7,683 nt of DNA from Elusimicrobiota bacterium (lineage in GTDB: Bacteria > Elusimicrobiota > Elusimicrobia > UBA1565 > UBA9628). Shown here piece after piece: positions 1 to 6,500 of this stretch. The notes beneath the pieces were generated by a model. The model was not told the DNA's origin and did not search any database. It saw only the letters and a program-made list of their open reading frames with translations. The position numbers and the translations under genes were made by a program. Each line of letters starts with the position of its first letter. The first letter of the stretch is position 1. The stretch is from positions 1-7,683 of the forward strand of contig JAQUNT010000096.1 in NCBI GenBank assembly GCA_028717525.1, given 5' to 3'.

Positions 1-513
1 GGCCTCGTCGAGCCGGCGGGCGGCGCCGGTGGAAGCCGGGTCCGCCGCGCCCGGCACGCCCCGCGCCTGCGCCGCGGCCAGCTCCGACTCCAGCTGCGGG
101 ATGAGGCCGCTCTCCAGAAGGCCGGCCTGGCGCAGCGCGGTCTGGTAGGCCAGCAGGCTCTGGGTGAAGCGCACGGCCAGGTCCGCCTCCAGCCTGGTCT
201 TGAGCTGGCGGTAGTACTCGGTCTGGCCCTGCCCTTGCGCCACCTGCAGCTCGCGCAGCTCCTCGGGCTTGATCTGGAAATTCAGGACCGGCATGACCGG
301 GAAGCCCGTCAGCCCGATGGTGGGCAGCCAGTTGATGCCCGTGGCGGTCAGGCCCGTGCCGATGTTGATGTCCACCGCGAACTTGTCGATGCGGTGGTCG
401 CTGGCCTCGGTCATGGCCGCCGCGGCCTGCGCGCGCAGGGCCACCTCGCCGAGGTTGTGCGCGTTGCGCGAGATCTCCTGGAAGGCGTCGTCGAGGCTCG
501 CCAGGCTCAGCGT
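1..513 (-). other. TolC-like module C, N-terminal half (residues ~2391-2561, runs off the window)
   Basis: The module starts after a Gly/Pro linker (TGTPGAGG, 2383-2390) with TLSLASLDDAFQEISRNAHN (2391-2410). This resembles the usual opening of TolC-family proteins: a 'sL.eal..a..nn..l' helix, then a helix into strands (FAVDINIGTGL, 2435-2445). A proline-ended strand (PVLNFQIKP, 2465-2473) leads to a long helix (~2474-2520). LLESGLIPQLESELAAAQARG (2522-2542) then matches the helix pair of the first repeat, ending at ARRLDEA. The rest lies beyond base 1. It appears to be a tandem neighbour of module B, separated by only about ten linker residues. Confidence 0.6.
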
Positions 514-3500
514 GCCGCCCGCGCCCGGGGTCCCGGTGAAGCCCTGGTCCAAGGACGCCCAGGCCTCGCCCAAAGCGGCGGAGCTGCGCGCCTCCAGGAC
601 CGTGCTCATGTACCAGTGCCAGGAGGCGAAGGCCTGGCGCAGGGCGCTGGCCGGGATGAGGCCGTTGCGGTACGCCCGGATGGCCAGGCTGAGGTCCTCG
701 GCCGCCTTGGGCAGGCCGGGCCCCACGGCCTGGGCGCTGGCCGCGGAGGCCCGGGCCGCGGCCGCCTCCTGCGCGGCCTGCAGGCGCCAGTCCGCGTAGG
801 CCTGCGCCATCTCCTCGATGGTGGCCTTCCGCTCCAGGACGTAGGCGTGGTCGCGCTCCTGGGAGGCCGGGTCGTAGATGGGCAGGCGCAGGGAGGCGCC
901 CATGGTCAGGATCTGGTTGGACATCATATCCTGGAACTGCACCCCGACCCCGAAGGAGATCCTCTCGAAGAACGGGATCCAGTCCATCACGTTGACGGGG
1001 TCGTCTCCGAGCTTGGCCGCCACTTCGGAGCGGTCCAAAGAGTGCAGGATCTGGGAGAGCCGGTCCGGGGCCGCGATGGTCCGGCGGATCTCGACGAGCA
1101 GGGCCTCCAGGTCCGCGGCGTTGAGGTTCTGGAAGGGCGGCGCGGCCTCGGGGTCGCGGCCGGAGAGCAGGTTGTAGCGCACCAGGCCCTGGTGCAGGCG
1201 CGCCGCGGCCTGGGCCCGGCGCACCTCGGCCTCGGCCCGCGACGCGGCGGAGGGCGCGTTCTGCGCCGAGAACTCGGCCATCTTGAGCTCCCACTGGGCC
1301 TGGGCCATCTCCGTGACCGCGCCCTGCCACTGCTTGACCAGCCCGACCAGGCGCGTCTGCAGGCGCAGGCTCTCGCGGTAGAGGGACTCGGACTTGGCCG
1401 CGACCAGGGCCTTCTGGGACTTGCTCATGCTCATCTCGGTGTAGGTGCCCGCCACGAAGCCGCCGCCCGCGGCGCGGTCGGTGAGGTCGTTGGAGATCGG
1501 GTTGGTCACGAAGCCGACCATGCCGCGCATGCGCGTGTTGTCCAGCACCGCCCCGGCCTTGCGCAGGTCCTGGATGTCGCGGGTGAGGGTCCCGATGTCC
1601 TGGCTGACCAGCTGGCGCGCCACGTCGGCCTCGAAGACCTGGCGCAGGGCCGCCACCGTGGGCGAAGGCTTGCCCTCCGCCTCGCCCTTGAAGAAGTCGT
1701 CCATCTCCTTATTGAAGGCCTTGAGGGTCTCGCCGCCCTTGAGCTCCTTGCCGGAGTCGTCGACCACCGCCTGCCAGAGCTCGCCCAAGGTGAAGGAGGT
1801 GTTGGCCTGGACCGAGAGCCGGTTGTTCATGCCCACGTAGGGCGAGCCGTACCCCACGGAGATGGTCGAGCGGTCCCCGAACTTCTTGGCCACCTCGCCG
1901 TAGTAGGACTTGGCGCTGCCCAGGATCTGGCCCTGGGCGCTGACCACCACCCCGTAGTCGGGCAAAGACACCGAGAGGCGCTCCTTGACGCTGTTGTACT
2001 TCTCGCCCAGCTCCCCGGTCAGGCTGTTGGTGATCTGCGCGATGGGCTTGTCGTTCGAGCCGCGGATGGTGAAGCCCTTGAGGACCGTGGCGCCCACGGA
2101 CTTCTGGTTGATGTCGTCGGTGCCCGAGGTCTGCGCGAAGAAAAGGTCCACGTTGAAGGCGTCCTGGGAATCCAGCATGCGGCCCACGTCGAAGCCGGCG
2201 CCGGCCTCGGTGCGGGAGTAGTGCTTCTTCTCGCCCTGGGCCCAGATATTGAAGTCCTTGTGCAGGTCCGGGTCGTAGCCCGTGAAGTCCAGGTTGACCT
2301 CCTGCATGAACTGGCGGGGATCGTTGGCGAAGAGCTCCTGCTGCTTGAAGTTGAGCTTCATGACCTCGGTGAGCTTGAGCGAGCTCTTGAGGTTGCCGCC
2401 GTAGTAGGAGGGCTTGTTGGCCGTGTCCTGCAGGGCGAAGTCCGCGAAGCCCGCCAGGCCCACGTAGAGCCGGTCGCCCAGCATCATCATCGCGAAGTCG
2501 TCGAAGATCATCAGCCGGCTCTGCTCGCCCTGGGAGTGCATGTTCATGTCCTTGGGCACGTCCAGGCCGTAGCGGTGCAGGTCCACGTTGAGGTAGTTGA
2601 CCCAGTTCTCGCCCTGCAGGGACTCGACCTGCACCTCCACGCCCTTGTCGCCGTAGGGGGCGTTGACCTCGTTGGGCGGGCTGGAGAACTGGTAGCCGGA
2701 GACGCTGATGTTGTTGCCCCAGGCCTGGGCGATGTTGCCCAAGGTCACCCAGCTGCTGGTCTCCAGGCCCTGGGGCACGCCGAAGCTGGTCTGGTAGACC
2801 AGGTAGAAGCCGTCGGCCGTGTCGCCGAAGTCCAGGACCGCGGAGTTGGGGATGAGGCTGGCCAGGCTCTGGGGGTTGCGCAGCATGTCGGCCTTGATGG
2901 CGGTGAGGTCGATGCCCGGGCTCTGGGCCTGGAACATGGCCAGGACCGTGTCCAGGAAGGCCGCGAACTCGGCCTTCTTCACCACCACGGCCCCGGCGCT
3001 GCGGCCGTCCCGGCCCGGGAAGGCCCAGGTGCCCCGCCCCAGGCGCAGCTCGTCGATGCGATTGGCCAGGTCCGGGGGCAGGCTGCCCGCCACCTCGGGC
3101 CGGGACAGCTCGGCCATGAGCTGCTGCTGCTTATCGTCCATCCGGCCGATCAGGGACTTCAGGATGGTCTGGCTGCGCTCGGTCTGGTCGGTGAGCCTGT
3201 GGTACTCGATGTTGGCTTCCAGGACCGCCCGGGTCTTGTCCTGGAGCTCGTCGATGCTCTCGCTGACCCGGCGCAGGGCGCTCTGGTGCGGGTCGTTGAG
3301 CTGGCTCAGCCAAGTGGTGACCTTGCGCCGGTTGGCCTCCAGCTCGTCATAGGTCTTCTGCAGGGAGGCGCGCATCTGCTGCTCGGCCTGCAGCTCCGAA
3401 GCGTTGACCGTGGTCCCGCCGCTGTACACGTCGCCCAGGGAGCTGTAATAGGAAGCGACCTGGTCCAAGGTCGCGAAGGAGGCCTGGTCCCAGCCCTTCT

Positions 3501-6500
3501 TGATGTCGAAGAAGGCCTCGCCCTCCTTGAGCGCCGCGGCCAGCGCGCCCAACGAGGCGGCCTTGCGCTGGAAGGTCTGCTCCGGGGTCTCGTTGCTGCC
3601 GCCCGACTCGGCGTAGGCGTCGTCCTTGGCCGTGTCGTCTACGGCGTTGGCCAGGGCCTGGGCGATCTTGTTGAGGAAGGCCTCGGCCCGCGGGATCTGG
3701 TTGGTCAGGGCGTCCTGGGAGGCGGCGATGATGCCGTCGGAGAAGAGGAAGCGCGCCACCGCGTAGTAGCAGGGGGCCGACTCCGCGGCCGCGGCCGTGG
3801 AAGGCACCAGGCGCTTGGCCGCCTCCAGGGCCAGCAGGGCGATCTGCTGCTGATCGGAGATGGCGATGGGGGGCTGGGTGCCGGAGGGGATGGTCGAGTC
3901 GCCGCCCATGCCCATGTTGATGTTGCCGGAGCCCGAGGAGGCCTCGTTGCCGATGGCGGTCAGCTGGTCGGCCAGGCCGCGCATCCTGCCGTTGTCCACC
4001 AGGGCCTGGACCCGGGCCACCCCGGCGGCGTCCGGGGTCACGCCCGTGGGCAGCACGTAGGCCTGCAGGTTGTACTTGCCCTTGGAGAGGGCCTGGATCT
4101 TGCCCAGGATCTCGTTGATCTGCGCGGCCTGGACGTTGATGTCGTTGGCGCGCTGGGCCCGTTCGGCCGTGTAGGTGGTGATCTTGCGGGGCAGGCTGAA
4201 GGGCATGGTCTCGCCGTACATCACCTCGGTGCCCGCGTAACCGGGGTCCTTGCGGTTGGCCACCTCGACCTGGTACTCCTTGACGCCCTTGTTGTGGCCC
4301 GCCGCGTCGTCGTAGCCGTTGAGGTTGTCGGTCAGGGTCTTGCGGAAGTCGGCGATGGAGGCGTGCGCCGCGGCCTTGTCGCCGCTGGCCGCGCCGTAGG
4401 TGGAGAAGGCCCAAGGCAAGGTCTTCTGGTAGAGGTCCTGGGCGGTGCTCATCAGGGACTTCTGGGCGTCGAAGAGGGTGAAGAGGTCGCCGCCGCGCTG
4501 GGCCGTGTCGATGGACTCCTGCTGGTAGGGGATCATGGTGTCCTGCAGCAAAGAGCGCGCGTCGCGCAGGGCGGGCAGGACCTTGACCTGCAGCAAAGCG
4601 ATCTTGCGGTTGATGAGGGCCTGGCCGTCGCCGCCGCCGTTCATGTAGGCGCGGTCCGCCTCCACGTCGGCCTGGATGGAGTCGAGCATGGCCACGACGC
4701 CGGTGAGCTTGGCCTGGGCCGTGGGCAGGGTGGAGGCCAGGGCCTTGTCGATGGCCTTGATGGTGGTGTCGGCCTTGGCCCAGTGGATGACGTCGCGGGC
4801 CGCGTAGGGCAGGAGCTTGGCGATGGAGACCAGGTTCATCTGGGCCACGAAGATGTTGGGGTCGCTGCCGGCCGGGAAGCGCACGGCGCGCAGCGTGTCG
4901 CCGTAGCCCGGCAGGGCCGAGCGCAGGTCCTCGACCGAGCGGCCCGAGAGCATGGGGATGGCGGAGCCGGTCACGGAGTTGATCTGGGCGGCCAGGGCGT
5001 CGATCTGGGCGAGGTACTGGCCCGCCTCGCTCTGCGACTTGGACAGCTCCTCGGCCTGCTGCGCGCGCCAGCGCGGCAAGGACTCCGGCGCGGCCACGCC
5101 GAACTCGTCGATGCTGGTGCGCGAGTTGTTGGGGTCGAGGTAGCGGTTGACGGTGTCGAGGCTCTTCTGGTACTCGGCGCGCTTGCCCTGCCAGTAGACC
5201 TTGCGCTCGGCCAGGATCTGCATGACCTGCTCCCGGCTGGGGTTGGACACGGTCACCGAGGGGCCGGGGACCGCGACGATGGCCAGGCCGGCGAACTCCA
5301 GGGGCATGGTCTGCAGCTGGGAGACGCCGTCCTCGGCCTTGCGGATGTAGTCCTCCACCTCGGCCAGGTTCTCCCGGAAGCCCTTCAGGCTGAAGGCGTC
5401 GGGATTGCCGGGGTTGCCCTCGGCGCGCCAAGCCGCCACCTGGGGCAGCAGGTCGATGCGCCTCTGGTACTCGCGCAGGGCGTCGCCCGAGGTCCCGCCG
5501 TCCTCGCCGTTGATGCGCGCGATCAGCCCGGACATGTCGCTCTGGAAAGTCTGCAGGCGCGCGGTGGCCAGGCTGGCCTTGCCCTCGTTGGTCACGATGC
5601 GGGCCTTGGTGGCGTCGTCGTCGTCGACCGCCTTCTGGATCTCCGCGCGCCACTGCTCGACCTGGCCCTTCATCTCCTCGGCCACGTTCGTGCCCTGCGC
5701 GTTGCCGGCCTGGGAGGCGTGGATCTTGGCCAGCTTCTGGTCGAGCAGGTCCATCATCTGCTTGAGGGCGGCTTGCGCCGCGTTGATCTCGTTGAGGGAG
5801 AGGGCCAGGTCCATGACCGTGGCCAGGCGCGACATGTTCTTGTGGAACTCCAGCATGGACTGGCCGTTGCGCCGCTCGCGCAGGGCCAGGTTGCGGGACT
5901 TGTTGGCCACGGCCAGCAAGGTCTGGGCCGCGTCGCGGTTGGCCATCTCGCCCTTGGCCTCGCCGCGCAGCTGCTCGATCTCGCCCACCAGCGCCGAGAT
6001 CTTGGTCAGAGCCGCGTCGTCGAGGCGGGAGGCCGCGCCCTCGCCGGCGCGCACCGGCCGGCTCTCGGCGAGGGCGTCGATGTGCTCGGAGAGGGCTTTG
6101 AGGGAGGCCGCCCGGACCGCCAGGTCCGCCGTCTGGGCGTCCCGGCCGGTCGGCGGGGGCTTCAGGATGGCCTCGTAGTACTCCTGGAGCTTCTTGAGCT
6201 CGCGCAGGCGCTCGAGGTCCTCGGGCTTGGGGTTCTTGAGATCGTGCAGCTGGGAGAGCTTGGAGCGGATGTAGCTCTCGTCGCGCTTGCCGGAGAGCTC
6301 GCCCAGCAGGCGCTCGTATTCCGCCTGCTCCGCGGGGGTGATGGGCCGGCTCTGGCGCTGCAGGGCCGCGGCGCGGCTCTCCAGGGCCTGGAGCTGGGCG
6401 TCGAGCTTGCCCATGTGGTCCTTCACCGCGGAGAACTCCTGCTGGAGGTGGCCGGCCTGCCCGGCCAGCTGCTTGATGCGCGCCGCCACGGCCTCGGGGC

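Noticed and set aside
269..799. 176-codon plus-strand open frame
   Set aside because: It is antisense to TolC-like modules B and C. The opposite strand gives a coherent TolC-like fold, whereas this translation is low-information.
3131..3313. 60-codon minus-strand open frame
   Set aside because: It is in the same shadow frame as the 1,368-codon one and has the same Arg/Pro/Gln-rich composition inside the coiled-coil segment of the real gene.
2819..3352. 177-codon plus-strand open frame
   Set aside because: It is antisense to the second coiled coil and the start of the beta domain. Its Ser/Arg/Leu-rich composition is typical of an antisense shadow.
5623..5634. Run of four Asp (residues 684-690 region) as a possible calcium site
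   Set aside because: It lacks the Gly and spacing pattern of RTX or EF-hand loops and sits within a coiled-coil-like helix, so it reads as an ordinary acidic turn.
5059..5655. WRA(E/Q) motif seen three times (residues ~677-680, ~752-755, ~872-875)
   Set aside because: The spacings are unequal (about 74 and 120 residues) and the flanks do not align, so chance recurrence in Ala/Arg/Glu-rich helices is the simpler explanation.
5405..6178. 257-codon plus-strand open frame
   Set aside because: It is antisense to the coiled-coil region. It is Ser/Arg/Ala-rich with no recognisable domain, and all plus-strand open frames here fall in the same frame relative to the real gene, as expected of GC-driven shadows.
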